A stretch of DNA of 39,579 bases from Oceanospirillaceae bacterium (GCA_024640955.1 JAHEDZ010000004.1:112140-151718); one strand, 5' to 3'. Shown: positions 16,976 to 25,961, counted from the first letter of the stretch. The notes: generated from the sequence alone by a model not told the origin. Translations and numbers: made by a program.

Positions 16976-18466
16976 TTAGCTTGCCGCTGGATCCAGTCGC
17001 AGTGTCGACAGTGTATTTTCACGGATTGAGTTGAGTAGCTCAGCGTTCTCGGTGAGTGACTCACCATAGGATGGCACCATCTCCTTTAGGCGTTGTCTCC
17101 ACCCCTGATCGAGGCGTTCAGAGAAACAGCGCTCGATGATCGAAATCATCGTTCCAGCGGCCGTAGATGCACCCGGTGATGCGCCTAGCAAAGCTGCCAA
17201 AGAGCCATCTTTTGATGAGATCACTTCTGTACCGAACTCCAATTTACCTGCGGTATCTGTGCCGGGTTTAATGATCTGCACGCGCTGGCCGGCGAATGAT
17301 AGCTCCCAGTCCTCCTCTTTCGCATCGGGGAAGAAGGTGCGCAGCGCCTCAACACGTGAGGTGTGGGTCTGCATCACCTCTGAGACCAGGTATTTTGTAA
17401 GGTCGAAGTTGTTCTTCGCGACCGACATCATCGGCAGGAAATTATTGGCACTGATCGACATCGGCAGGTCCATCAGCGACCCTTTTTTCAGGAACTTGGT
17501 CGTAAAACCTGCGAACGGCCCAAACAACAGCGCTTTCTTGCCGTTGATGACACGGGTGTCTAGGTGCGGAACCGACATCGGTGGTGCACCGATAGGCGCC
17601 ATACCGTAAACCTTGGTAGCGTGCTTCTCAATTACATCATCATTCTTACAGATGAGCCACTGGCCACTGACAGGGAAACCGCCATAACCGTTGCCCTCCG
17701 GTATGCCTGACTTCTGCAGCAGTGGCAGTGCACCGCCCCCTGCTCCCAAGAAGACAAACTTAGCGCGGACTTTCTCAGTCTCTGGTTTTGAGCTGTGTTT
17801 CAAGCCTACTGTCCAGCTCTTGTCTGCATTCTGCTGGAGGTCGGTCACGTAACGACCCAACATCAGCTCGAAGTTCTGTTTTAGCTCAAGGTAGTTGACG
17901 AGGTAGCGCGCCAGCTCACCGAAGTTGACGTCCGACCCGTAACGAACCCGTGTAGCGGCAATCGGCTCTCCAGCGGGGCGGTTCTGCATGATCAGCGGCA
18001 TCCACTGCTCAATCACTTCAGGATCTTCGCTGTACTCCATATCAGAAAATTGATGGTGGGCAGAGAGTGCAGCGTGGCGGGTGCGCAGGAATTCAACATT
18101 CTCCTGACCCCAGACAAAGGAGCAGTGTGGTGTCGGGTTGATGAACTTACTAGGGTAGGGTAGAGCACCCTTGTTGACCAGGTATGACCAGAACTGCAAG
18201 CTCACTTCGAACGACGCGTTGATGGCGTAGGCTTTATCGCAGTTTACGCTACCATCAGACTGCTTAGGTGTGTAGTTCAGCTCGCAGTAGGCAGCGTGGC
18301 CGGTGCCTGCATTGTTGAGACCATCCGTACTCTCGTAAGCTACGTGATCTAAGCGCTCGACCATGGCGACTTTCAGCTCAGGATCAAGCTCCTGCAGCAT
18401 CACACCTAGCGTGGTGCTCATTGCACCGGCGCCCACTAGCAGGACGTCTACTTCACGCTCATTCAT
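16976..18466 (-). CDS. mqo: Malate:quinone oxidoreductase
   Basis: A 496-residue FAD enzyme of the usual Mqo length. It oxidises malate to oxaloacetate at the membrane and passes electrons to quinone. The FAD motif VDVLLVGAGAMSTTLG is at the N-terminus, and STDGLNNAGTGHAAYCELNYTP (two adjoining family segments), FLGAGGGALPLLQKSGIPE and LLGASPGASTAAGTM are all typical. The start is ATG at 18466. The 103-bp gap to yidD shows no clear terminator. The shared 5' region with the flavoprotein gene at 18729 carries several palindromes. Confidence 0.97.
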   Translation of the reverse strand: MNEREVDVLLVGAGAMSTTLGVMLQELDPELKVAMVERLDHVAYESTDGLNNAGTGHAAYCELNYTPKQSDGSVNCDKAYAINASFEVSLQFWSYLVNKGALPYPSKFINPTPHCSFVWGQENVEFLRTRHAALSAHHQFSDMEYSEDPEVIEQWMPLIMQNRPAGEPIAATRVRYGSDVNFGELARYLVNYLELKQNFELMLGRYVTDLQQNADKSWTVGLKHSSKPETEKVRAKFVFLGAGGGALPLLQKSGIPEGNGYGGFPVSGQWLICKNDDVIEKHATKVYGMAPIGAPPMSVPHLDTRVINGKKALLFGPFAGFTTKFLKKGSLMDLPMSISANNFLPMMSVAKNNFDLTKYLVSEVMQTHTSRVEALRTFFPDAKEEDWELSFAGQRVQIIKPGTDTAGKLEFGTEVISSKDGSLAALLGASPGASTAAGTMISIIERCFSERLDQGWRQRLKEMVPSYGESLTENAELLNSIRENTLSTLRLDPAAS

Positions 18467-18570
18467 ACCTGTTGTACCCCTTTGTAGTTACACAAGTGAG
18501 CTGGCTCAGTGTGGTCGCACACTTTTGATGTGCGCTCGGCCGAACCACTCTTCGCGGGTTTGCGAATTTT

Positions 18571-18588
18571 GGCGCATTATATTGCGCC
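18571..18588. promoter_or_regulatory. Palindrome enclosing a perfect -10 box upstream of mqo
   Basis: GGCGCA and TGCGCC are a perfect inverted repeat around TTATAT. On the minus strand the centre reads TATAAT, an exact -10 hexamer aimed at mqo, whose start lies about 105 bp away. The -35 position 17 bp upstream (TTATAC) is poor. A repressor or activator site overlapping the mqo promoter is a reasonable inference. Confidence 0.45.
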
Positions 18589-18600
18589 GCAGCATCGAGT

Positions 18601-18614
18601 ATAAGTCGACTTAT
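18601..18614. promoter_or_regulatory. 14-bp perfect palindrome upstream of mqo
   Basis: ATAAGTCGACTTAT is fully self-complementary and overlaps the -35 zone of the proposed mqo promoter. It is a candidate operator. Confidence 0.4.
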
Positions 18615-18671
18615 TATTGATATTTGTTATTAATCAAGTCTGAAAGAGTCTAACGCCCGTATTTATTGGGG

Positions 18672-18683
18672 TTACAGCTGTAA
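18672..18683. promoter_or_regulatory. 12-bp perfect palindrome upstream of the flavoprotein gene
   Basis: TTACAGCTGTAA is self-complementary and runs into a -10-like TAATAA at 18681-18686, about 45 bp before the start at 18729. It is a candidate operator or promoter element. Confidence 0.35.
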
Positions 18684-18728
18684 TAAAGTTGCAAGCTTAC
18701 ACCAATGTATAGTTCGTCTGGAGCAACG

Positions 18729-19262
18729 ATGGACCCCTTTTTGACTGCTAAACCTGACTTTCTATGGGAATATCTAGCTGACATTGCAGCGGATCCATCC
18801 AACCCAGCGCGAGTTGTTACCCTTGCGACCATCGACTCCGAAGGCCTGCCCCAAGCTCGCTCGGTGATATTGCGAGAAGCAGCGCCTTGGGCACTCACCA
18901 TCTACACCGACAAACGCTCCCCCAAAGTTTGGCAGCTCAAGCAGCAGCATCGGGCTCAGGTACTGTTATGGGACAGAGAAAAACGCTGGCAATTACGCTG
19001 CTCTGCCAAGGCCGAAGTTATTACTGAAGGCCCCGAAACTGAGCAGCTATGGGAGAGAATTAAAGATACCCATGCCGCGCAAGACTATCTGACACCACAA
19101 GCACCCGGTGAAGTCTTGGATATCAATGCTCTAGCGCAGGAAGTACCTCAGTTCGCGATCCTGAGGTTGCATTTGACTGAGATTGACTGGTTAGAGTTGC
19201 GCCGTGAAGGTCATAGACGCCAGCGCCTGACCCCTGAAGGGGTTCAAGCGCTAGTGCCCTAA
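18729..19262 (+). CDS. Pyridoxamine 5'-phosphate oxidase-family flavoprotein
   Basis: A 177-residue FMN-binding split-barrel protein. The first strands (PARVVTLATIDSEGLPQARSVIL) and YTDKRSPKVWQL correspond to the FMN site of the PNPOx family, and the short C-terminus (LELRREGHRRQRL) resembles its dimerisation segment. It is shorter than true PdxH (about 215 residues) and its C-terminus lacks the typical PdxH substrate-binding end, so I call the family only (Alr4036-like proteins are the closest known type). I choose ATG at 18729, with GGAG 5 nt upstream, over ATG at 18705, which has no ribosome site. It is convergent with the PhoH gene, with only 17 bp between their ends. Confidence 0.85.
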   Translation: MDPFLTAKPDFLWEYLADIAADPSNPARVVTLATIDSEGLPQARSVILREAAPWALTIYTDKRSPKVWQLKQQHRAQVLLWDREKRWQLRCSAKAEVITEGPETEQLWERIKDTHAAQDYLTPQAPGEVLDINALAQEVPQFAILRLHLTEIDWLELRREGHRRQRLTPEGVQALVP

Positions 19263-19279
19263 TTAATGGTTAACCAGCC

Positions 19280-20665
19280 TTAGAGGTGCTCTTCAGCGTA
19301 CTCGGCCAGTGGTGAGCGGAAGATACCTTCGAAGTGGATGCTTGCAGCACCCTCATAGTCCCGGAATCGCTCTACGATGTAGGTCAGCCCCGAGGTGGTG
19401 GCTGTAAGGTAGTTTGAATCAATCTGCGCAAGGTTACCCAGGCAGACCATCTTGGTATTCTTACCACAGCGGGTCAGGATCGTTTTGAGCTGCTGTGGCG
19501 TTAGGTTTTGTGACTCATCGATCAGTACGATCGCATTCTGGATTGAACGTCCACGAATGAAGTTGAGTGACTTGAACTGAATATTCGCCTTCTCGATCGC
19601 GTATTTCACGCTGCTCTGCGGACGCTCATCCTGCTCATGCATCGCCTCAAGGTTATCCTGAATAGCGCTGAGCCAAGGTGTCATCTTCTCCTCTTCGGTG
19701 CCCGGCAGGAAACCGATATCCTCAGCGACGGGCGGGGTGGAGCGGGTCACGATGATCTTGTTGTAACGCCCCTCCTCAATGACTAACTCCAGAGCACAGG
19801 CAAGCGCGATCAGGGTTTTACCCGAGCCAGCTGCGCCGAGCAGTATAGCCAAATCGATCTCTTCATCGAGCATCGCCTGCATAGCAAAGGCCTGCTGGAT
19901 GTTGATCGGTGAGATACCCCAGCAGCTCTGATTCATCAGATGGTCGTAGCCGAGATCCTCCAGAATGACGTTCTCCCCATCGACAATCGAAGTGCGCGCG
20001 GCGAAGTCTTTGGTGTCGTCGTAGATGTACTCATTCGGGTAGGTGTCGGGCAGAACAGAGCGGGCCACCTTGTGGTAGGTGTGACCCTCTTTGTTGATGC
20101 TCTCAACGTTCTCGACATCCTCCCAGAAAGGGTGGTCCAGATGCTTATGACCGGCGGGTAACAGATCAATATCAGATACCAGCTGGTCAGTGCGGTAATC
20201 CTCACAGCGCTCCAGTCCAGCCCCGAGAGCCTTGAGGCGCATATTGATATCTTTGGTAACCAGAATCACTTCGCGCTGTGCTAGCGTTGACTGCAGGTGC
20301 AGGGCACAGTTTATGATGCGATTATCTTTGTTGTGATCGCTCGGCAAGAAACCCTGACGGGCGCCGAGTTCGTGGTCAGGGAAAATGCTCAGTCGGCCAT
20401 GCTTAGCTGAGGCTTGTCCTTCAAAGCTGATCTGTACGCCCTTTTTGATCTGCTCGGGTTTAGTCGCCTCTGACAAAATGCGGTCAATCTGACGGATTGC
20501 AGCGCGGGCTTCACCGGCCACACTTTTCTTTCTATCTTTAATGTCATCGAGCTCTTCGAGCACGGTCATTGGAATGCATACGTCTTGCTCTTTGAACTCG
20601 AACATACACTTAGGGTCATGGAGAAGAACGTTTGTATCGAGGATATACAGCTTCGTAGCGGCCAT
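19280..20665 (-). CDS. PIN-PhoH family ATPase (PhoH2/YlaK type)
   Basis: A 461-residue protein. The N-terminal PIN nuclease-like domain (LYILDTNVLLHDP; acidic residues retained in EELDDIKDR and VTKDINMR) is followed by a PhoH-like P-loop ATPase with Walker A GAAGSGKTL (Lys283), VTRSTPPVAEDIGFLPG and Walker B IVLIDESQNL. Known PIN-PhoH proteins are RNA helicase/ribonucleases. The start ATG at 20665 has AAGGA 7 nt upstream. It is divergent from ppnN, with 227 bp between the two starts. Confidence 0.95.
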   Translation of the reverse strand: MAATKLYILDTNVLLHDPKCMFEFKEQDVCIPMTVLEELDDIKDRKKSVAGEARAAIRQIDRILSEATKPEQIKKGVQISFEGQASAKHGRLSIFPDHELGARQGFLPSDHNKDNRIINCALHLQSTLAQREVILVTKDINMRLKALGAGLERCEDYRTDQLVSDIDLLPAGHKHLDHPFWEDVENVESINKEGHTYHKVARSVLPDTYPNEYIYDDTKDFAARTSIVDGENVILEDLGYDHLMNQSCWGISPINIQQAFAMQAMLDEEIDLAILLGAAGSGKTLIALACALELVIEEGRYNKIIVTRSTPPVAEDIGFLPGTEEEKMTPWLSAIQDNLEAMHEQDERPQSSVKYAIEKANIQFKSLNFIRGRSIQNAIVLIDESQNLTPQQLKTILTRCGKNTKMVCLGNLAQIDSNYLTATTSGLTYIVERFRDYEGAASIHFEGIFRSPLAEYAEEHL

Positions 20666-20770
20666 CGGCAGTTCCTTATCGGCGGTAGGCTAGGAATGTT
20701 CCTTCACTTACAAACTAATCCAATGTTGTGACTTTTACAAATGTCATCTACATGTAATTTTGATGGACTC

Positions 20771-20800
20771 AAATGCACTTAAATGCACCCAAATGCGGCG
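20771..20800. repeat. Three tandem 10-bp repeats (AAATGC core) upstream of ppnN
   Basis: AAATGCACTT, AAATGCACCC and AAATGCGGCG follow one another at 20771, 20781 and 20791. The period is one helical turn, so all cores face the same side of the DNA. The array ends 8 bp before the proposed ppnN -35 box, a position suited to an activator. Confidence 0.6.
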
Positions 20801-20808
20801 CGATTTAC

Positions 20809-20838
20809 TTGCGAAAAAGCGTGCTTGAGTCATAGTAA
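20809..20838 (+). promoter_or_regulatory. Candidate ppnN promoter
   Basis: TTGCGA (20809-20814) and TAGTAA (20833-20838), spacer 18 bp, lie 54 bp before the ppnN start. Consensus match is moderate. Confidence 0.35.
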
Positions 20839-20892
20839 AGAGTAAGCGCAACTTTGTATCGGAGGCTTTTTTGAGCCGAAGGAGAGAGATAC

Positions 20893-22260
20893 ATGAATGA
20901 AGCTTTTGTAAACGCCAGCGTTAAACCTCTCGAGAGCTTGGATATGCTCTCACCCCATGAGGTTGAACGTCTGCAGGATCGCAGCGATTCCGGGGTTCAA
21001 TCTCTCTTTCGCCAGTGTGCCCTGGCGGTTCTAAATACCGGCAGCGATATGGACAGCACGCGTGAAGTGCTGGAGCTGTTCAAAGATTTTGATGTCCATA
21101 TTGCACTTAAGCATCAGGGCGTCCAACTTGAGCTGGAGAATGCGCCGGCTCGCGCTTTTGTTGATGGAGAGATTATTCAAGGTATTCGCGAGCACCTCTT
21201 TTCAGTGTTGCGCGATCTTATCTATGTAGTGGATGAGCTCGATGAGGTGGGGCAGGGGCTAGCCCAGAGTGCTCAACTGACTAACCTTGTGTTTCATATC
21301 CTGCGCCATGCAGATGCGCTGGCGCCCCACGTGCACCCCAGCATCGTGGTCTGCTGGGGTGGCCATTCAATTAATGGGCACGAGTATGATTACACCAAAA
21401 CAGTCGGGTATGAACTGGGACTGCGCGGGCTCAACGTGTGTACTGGCTGCGGTCCAGGCGCGATGAAAGGTCCGATGAAAGGGGCGATGATTTCGCACGC
21501 CAAGCAGCGTGTTAAGGATGCGCGGTATATCGGTATTACTGAGCCTGGCATCATCGCGGCCGAGTCGCCTAACCCGATCGTCTCCGAGCTCATTATCATG
21601 CCGGATATCGAGAAGCGGCTGGAGGCTTTTGTGCGCTTGGGGCACGGCATTATCGTATTTCCTGGCGGCGCCGGCACGGCTGAAGAGATCCTTTATATGC
21701 TCTCAATCCTGCTGCGTGAGGAGAATCGAGATATTCCCTATCCGTTTATCTTTACCGGTCCTGAGGGTAGCGAAGCTTACTTTGAACAGATCGATGCGTT
21801 TATCGGTGCCACTTTGGGTGAACGAGCGCAGTCGATGTACGAAGTGATCATTAACGATCCAGCTCTCGTCTCCAAACAGATGAAGCATGGGCTGCACGCG
21901 GTAACTCAACATCGTCGGGCACAGGGGACTGCCTACCACTACAACTGGGAGCTCTTTATCCCAGAAGAGGTGCAGCATCCGTTTGAACCGACACACGCCA
22001 ACATGGCGGGGCTCAATCTACACAAAAACCAGCCGGACTACCTGCTTGCTTCAGAGCTGCGCCGTGCGCTTTCAGGCATAGTCTCTGGCAATGTCAAAGA
22101 GCCCGGCGTGCGTGCAATTGAGCAGTTTGGTCCGTTCCAACTGGATGGTGATAAAGAGATCATGCTGGCGTTGGATAAACTTCTTAAGGCCTTTATCGAA
22201 CAGCGCCGTATGAAGATCGACTACAGCGCGTATGTTCCTTGTTTCGAGTTGGCTTGTTAG
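20893..22260 (+). CDS. ppnN: Nucleotide 5'-monophosphate nucleosidase PpnN
   Basis: A 455-residue protein matching E. coli PpnN (YgdH) in length and architecture: an N-terminal domain, a LOG-type Rossmann core and a C-terminal domain. The core carries CWGGHSI, GPGAMKGPMKGA and the signature PGGAGTAEE starting at Pro257. PpnN splits purine and pyrimidine nucleoside monophosphates into base and ribose 5-phosphate and is known to bind (p)ppGpp. ATG at 20893 has AAGGAG about 9 nt upstream. It is convergent with the PutA-like gene, with 13 bp between ends. Confidence 0.95.
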   Translation: MNEAFVNASVKPLESLDMLSPHEVERLQDRSDSGVQSLFRQCALAVLNTGSDMDSTREVLELFKDFDVHIALKHQGVQLELENAPARAFVDGEIIQGIREHLFSVLRDLIYVVDELDEVGQGLAQSAQLTNLVFHILRHADALAPHVHPSIVVCWGGHSINGHEYDYTKTVGYELGLRGLNVCTGCGPGAMKGPMKGAMISHAKQRVKDARYIGITEPGIIAAESPNPIVSELIIMPDIEKRLEAFVRLGHGIIVFPGGAGTAEEILYMLSILLREENRDIPYPFIFTGPEGSEAYFEQIDAFIGATLGERAQSMYEVIINDPALVSKQMKHGLHAVTQHRRAQGTAYHYNWELFIPEEVQHPFEPTHANMAGLNLHKNQPDYLLASELRRALSGIVSGNVKEPGVRAIEQFGPFQLDGDKEIMLALDKLLKAFIEQRRMKIDYSAYVPCFELAC

Positions 22261-22273
22261 CGGCTTGACTGCG

Positions 22274-24673
22274 TCAGGAGCGTCTGTAGGTCACTACGGT
22301 GCGCTCACTGGTAAAGTGGCGTAGGTAGTGTGGACCGCCAATCTGTGGGCCTGTACCTGATGGTCCTGCACCACCCATAGGTAGAGCGCCGCCACTTGCC
22401 CGGGGTTCGGGGTGGTTAAAGTTGAGATTGCCGACACGTACCTGCCGCTCGATTTTGTGTCGCAGAATTGGATTATCACTAAACAGACTCAGACTCAGGC
22501 CGTAGCCGGTACGATTGATCTCATTGATAACACGGTCGATATCATCGCGGCTAAAGCGGATCAGGTAGAGCAGGGGGCCCGGAATGACCTCCTGCAGTTC
22601 ATCCAATGTGTAGAGTCGAACGACGGTCGGCGAGACATAGAGTCCGTGCTCGCTCTGCTCCTGACTCGGTTGCTCAGCTAATATTCGCCCTTTCACCCGC
22701 AGGCGCTCAATCAAATCATGCAGGGCGTTCATACGATAGATACTGCTGACAGGCCCAAGGTCTGTCTGCAGGCTCAGCGGCGAACCTAGCTGTATCAATG
22801 AAATCGTATTGACGATCGCCGCCTCGTACTCCTCGGCTATCTCCTCCTCAAGGTAAATAACATGGGAGCACAGAGGGTACTGGCTGGATGAACTAAACGT
22901 CTCGCGTAGCAGGCGCGGCAGATTACCGTGGATCTCTTGATCACGGTCGATCATCACCAGTGACTGACCCTCGGAGTTAACGGCCACTGGAATTAATTGC
23001 GCACCGGGACGGTTAGCCAATTGAGCACTAATCTCTGACCCTTTTACCCCCAATCCAGTGTAGATCACGCCGTTGACGCGGTAGTCCTCTAGCAACCAGT
23101 TTCCAATCTCACGCAGGCCACCGGGTAAAAATGCAACGAGCGCCGCCGGTATCCGGGCCTGTAGAAGGAGTTCGAACAGGCGCATCGAGGTCATCGAGGC
23201 GTTCTCGGCCGGTTTGATCACCAATCCATTGCCTGAGAGAAGCGCGGCAGTGCCTGAACCGACCAGCTCTGCGACCGGTGTTTCACTACTTGGAATAGCT
23301 AGAATGACTCCGCGGCCATGCAGTTCGAGTTGGTGTTGTGAGAACTGATCCTCAAACAGTGGTCGGTCGGCCAGTTGAGTGCTGGCCGCGCTGCAGTAGT
23401 AGTAGGCGAGGTCTATCGCATCACGCACTTCGCCCAACGCATGCTTGATTGGCTTGCCCGTTTCGTATGCCAGTAAAGAAGCAATCTCTAGGCGCTTCTC
23501 ATTGACCAAACGGGCAAAATCCATGAGCCGCTGGCTGCGCTCCTCTAAACGCTGTAGATCCCAGTCTGCTTGTGCCTCCTCGACGACTGAGAGCGCCTCA
23601 CGCACTTGATCCTCGTTGGGTACCATCCGCTGGCCTATGATCTGATTCACATCCTGTGTCGCGCAGATATCGATGATCTCGTTGCTCTTGCGCAGAGAGC
23701 CATTGATAACCGGCTGCACCTGTCTATCCTCGGTGCGCAGTGATGCAACCTGATTAGCGATCGCATCGGCTAAGCCTGGCTGACTGAGTAGAAAGCCCTC
23801 GGCGCGTTGACGCTCGCCAGCAAAGAGATCGAGTGGCGCGGGGAGGCTGTCCAGCTGTGGATCGATTGAGCTCCAGTGCGGCGCGCTGAAACAGCCCCAA
23901 CCTTGATCCTCAGCACGTTCTAGGAGGTCGGTAGGTGGGTCGATAAAAATGGGTTTGAGCTGCGCACCGGATTCTCTCGCGAAAAACTCAAATGCAAAGC
24001 GGTACTGCGCATCGATAAGGGCGCTGGAGCGCAAAATTGGGTAGTCAGGCAGTGCTTCAATCAGTGCGCTACGGCTCTGCTCCTCAAGTTCCTGACCGCG
24101 TAGCAAGCAGATGGGAATCTCTACCCCTTCGCTCTGCGCTAACTTCTGTAACCAACCCAAGGTGGGGATGGCCCGCTTTGATGCGCAACTGATACAGATA
24201 CCGACTCGATCGGGATAGGCGCCGGACTGGATGAGTTGCACAAGTAACTGCAGCTCAACTGTCAGACGCTCCTCATTTATTGGTGCTAAATAGACCGGCG
24301 CGTCGCTCTGATCCTGGATCAATGGCATCAGACGCTTAAGTAGATCCTTCTCGATGCGAGGATAGCTAAGGGCATTGAATCGCGGATGCAGATGCTGCGG
24401 GTAGATAAACAGTGGAGCACTACCGTTTTTTTCAGTCAGGTAACGGTTAAAGTTGCGGTTAGCCTCGGCGTGATCGATCGGTTCATACATTTCGATCTCA
24501 GTGAGTGCCGGAAGTTCAGAGCTCTCAGACTCTAGCGGGTGAATCAGAAAGGCCTCTAACGCCTCCTCGAGCTCGAGATCTGGCATGTAGATATAGTGCT
24601 CAAAAGCGCGATAGAGCGTCCTCAGATCTAGTACTGAGTATTCGTCTGACAGATATATCGATAAGGGGAGCAT
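22274..24673 (-). CDS. PutA-like two-domain protein lacking catalytic residues (probable pseudoenzyme)
   Basis: A 799-residue protein. Residues about 100-300 resemble the PutA proline dehydrogenase barrel (VGICISCASKRAIPTLGWLQ, IPICLLRG, YPILRSSALIDAQY), but the KGAYWD-type motif is replaced by RGQELE. Residues about 340-799 follow the P5C dehydrogenase fold: SGNGLVIKPAENAS keeps Lys487 for cofactor binding, and GPSGTGPQIGGPHYL is PutA-like. A gapless alignment to PutA puts Asn566 at the general-base Glu and Pro600 at the nucleophilic Cys, exactly 34 residues apart as in ALDHs; the oxyanion Asn region (IPSSETPVAEL) is also altered. There is no N-terminal DNA-binding domain. The intact reading frame argues against a pseudogene. 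A regulatory or scaffolding role is inferred. Confidence 0.8.
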   Translation of the reverse strand: MLPLSIYLSDEYSVLDLRTLYRAFEHYIYMPDLELEEALEAFLIHPLESESSELPALTEIEMYEPIDHAEANRNFNRYLTEKNGSAPLFIYPQHLHPRFNALSYPRIEKDLLKRLMPLIQDQSDAPVYLAPINEERLTVELQLLVQLIQSGAYPDRVGICISCASKRAIPTLGWLQKLAQSEGVEIPICLLRGQELEEQSRSALIEALPDYPILRSSALIDAQYRFAFEFFARESGAQLKPIFIDPPTDLLERAEDQGWGCFSAPHWSSIDPQLDSLPAPLDLFAGERQRAEGFLLSQPGLADAIANQVASLRTEDRQVQPVINGSLRKSNEIIDICATQDVNQIIGQRMVPNEDQVREALSVVEEAQADWDLQRLEERSQRLMDFARLVNEKRLEIASLLAYETGKPIKHALGEVRDAIDLAYYYCSAASTQLADRPLFEDQFSQHQLELHGRGVILAIPSSETPVAELVGSGTAALLSGNGLVIKPAENASMTSMRLFELLLQARIPAALVAFLPGGLREIGNWLLEDYRVNGVIYTGLGVKGSEISAQLANRPGAQLIPVAVNSEGQSLVMIDRDQEIHGNLPRLLRETFSSSSQYPLCSHVIYLEEEIAEEYEAAIVNTISLIQLGSPLSLQTDLGPVSSIYRMNALHDLIERLRVKGRILAEQPSQEQSEHGLYVSPTVVRLYTLDELQEVIPGPLLYLIRFSRDDIDRVINEINRTGYGLSLSLFSDNPILRHKIERQVRVGNLNFNHPEPRASGGALPMGGAGPSGTGPQIGGPHYLRHFTSERTVVTYRRS

Positions 24674-24791
24674 CGACTTTATTCGGCCTATCCGGGATAT
24701 TTCTATTCAGTGTAGTCCGGTTCTTTCAGGGCGGTTAGTTAATCTTTATAGTAGTAGCTCGTCCGAAGCACCCCTAGCAGGCTGGAACAAC

Positions 24792-25961
24792 GTGCGCCGT
24801 AAACTAGTAATCACACTGACAACGCTCCACGGTACACGCCAGATTACCCTAGGACAGGTCGCGCGTTACTCTATCCTTATTTTGCTAATGGTTGCTGGCG
24901 GTGCTTTTGCCCTCTCCAACTACCTCCTTGTGCGCGCCACAGATAGTCTTCAGGTTTTGGAGTCGGAACATTTGGCACTGAGCTCGGACTACGACCAGCT
25001 CAATATGACGCTGGAACAGGTGACTGAACAGCGCAACCTGCTAAAGGAGGAGCGCGAAGCACTAGAGGTGCGGTATCAGCGGGCGTTGGGCAGTCAGCAA
25101 CTCTATCTAACAGAGTTGGACACCCTAAGCGGTCGGCTTGAAACCCTAGCGCAGGATCGTCAATCGCTGGAGGCGCAGACGGCGCGAATAGCAAGCGAGC
25201 GAGAGTCACTCGAGGCTCAGATGGAGCAGCTGGCTGAGGCGCGGCTTCAAGACAATGAAATGATGGGTCAGCAACTGGCAGCACTCGATGAGTTGGCGCA
25301 GGAACGGACTGCTTTGGAGAACCAGAATGAGGAGCTGGCGCAAAGTCTGACTGAGCTGGGTGCAACGCTGGGTCTTACCGAACAGTTTGAGGGGTTAGAT
25401 GCAGCCGAGCGTGCCGCCTTGATCGAGGCGCGTGCACGCGAGCGCCGTATGCTGCTGCACATGATCCCCAATGGGCTACCGGCACAATTTGAGCGCGTAA
25501 ACAGTGACTTCGGCTCTCGTACTCATCCAGTAACTAAGAAGAAGGCGATGCACCGTGGTGTCGACCTTAAGATGAAGAAGGGGACGCCGGTATTCGCAAC
25601 GGCCGATGGTATAGTAGAGACTGCCGGTACCGATAACAAAGGCGGGTTTGGAAAGATTATTCGCATTCAGCACAGCTTCGGTTTCAGAACCTACTATGCT
25701 CATCTAAACAAGCTGTTGGTGCGCCCAGGCGAATATGTGGTCAAAGGGCAGCAGATCGCTGAGAGCGGCAGTACCGGCCGTTCCACAGGACCGCATCTAC
25801 ACTATGAAGTACGACAGCTCTGGACGGCACTGGACCCAGCACCGTTTATGAGCTGGTCACTGGACAACTACGAGCAGCTGTTTGAGCAGGTTGGAGAGAT
25901 CAAGTGGGATTCCTTAGGAAAGCAATATCCGCTTCGCATGGCAACAACAGCGTTACAATAG
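24792..25961 (+). CDS. M23 family (LytM) metallopeptidase with coiled coil
   Basis: A 389-residue cell-wall protein. After a short basic start come one membrane helix (about 25-47), a coiled coil of about 150 residues (VLESEHLALSSDYDQ, EREALEVRYQRAL) and a C-terminal LytM domain. The zinc site is complete: His254 and Asp258 in HRGVD, and His335/His337 in HLHYE. This class cuts or regulates peptidoglycan crosslinks in the periplasm. The start is GTG at 24792. It overlaps the bactofilin gene by 58 nt, so the two are co-expressed. Pairing of M23 peptidases with bactofilins is known from cell-shape systems. Confidence 0.93.
   Translation: MRRKLVITLTTLHGTRQITLGQVARYSILILLMVAGGAFALSNYLLVRATDSLQVLESEHLALSSDYDQLNMTLEQVTEQRNLLKEEREALEVRYQRALGSQQLYLTELDTLSGRLETLAQDRQSLEAQTARIASERESLEAQMEQLAEARLQDNEMMGQQLAALDELAQERTALENQNEELAQSLTELGATLGLTEQFEGLDAAERAALIEARARERRMLLHMIPNGLPAQFERVNSDFGSRTHPVTKKKAMHRGVDLKMKKGTPVFATADGIVETAGTDNKGGFGKIIRIQHSFGFRTYYAHLNKLLVRPGEYVVKGQQIAESGSTGRSTGPHLHYEVRQLWTALDPAPFMSWSLDNYEQLFEQVGEIKWDSLGKQYPLRMATTALQ

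Noticed and set aside
18705-18728. Earlier ATG as start of the PNPOx-like protein, and a full PdxH assignment
   Set aside because: The upstream ATG lacks a ribosome site while ATG 18729 has one. The protein is too short, and its C-terminus is unlike that of true PdxH.
22868-22975. Cys602 and Glu568 of the PutA-like protein as a shifted catalytic pair
   Set aside because: They are also 34 residues apart, but aligning them would break the match of the Gly-Gln-Ser, Phe and Gln columns, which fit only when Asn566 and Pro600 sit at the catalytic positions.
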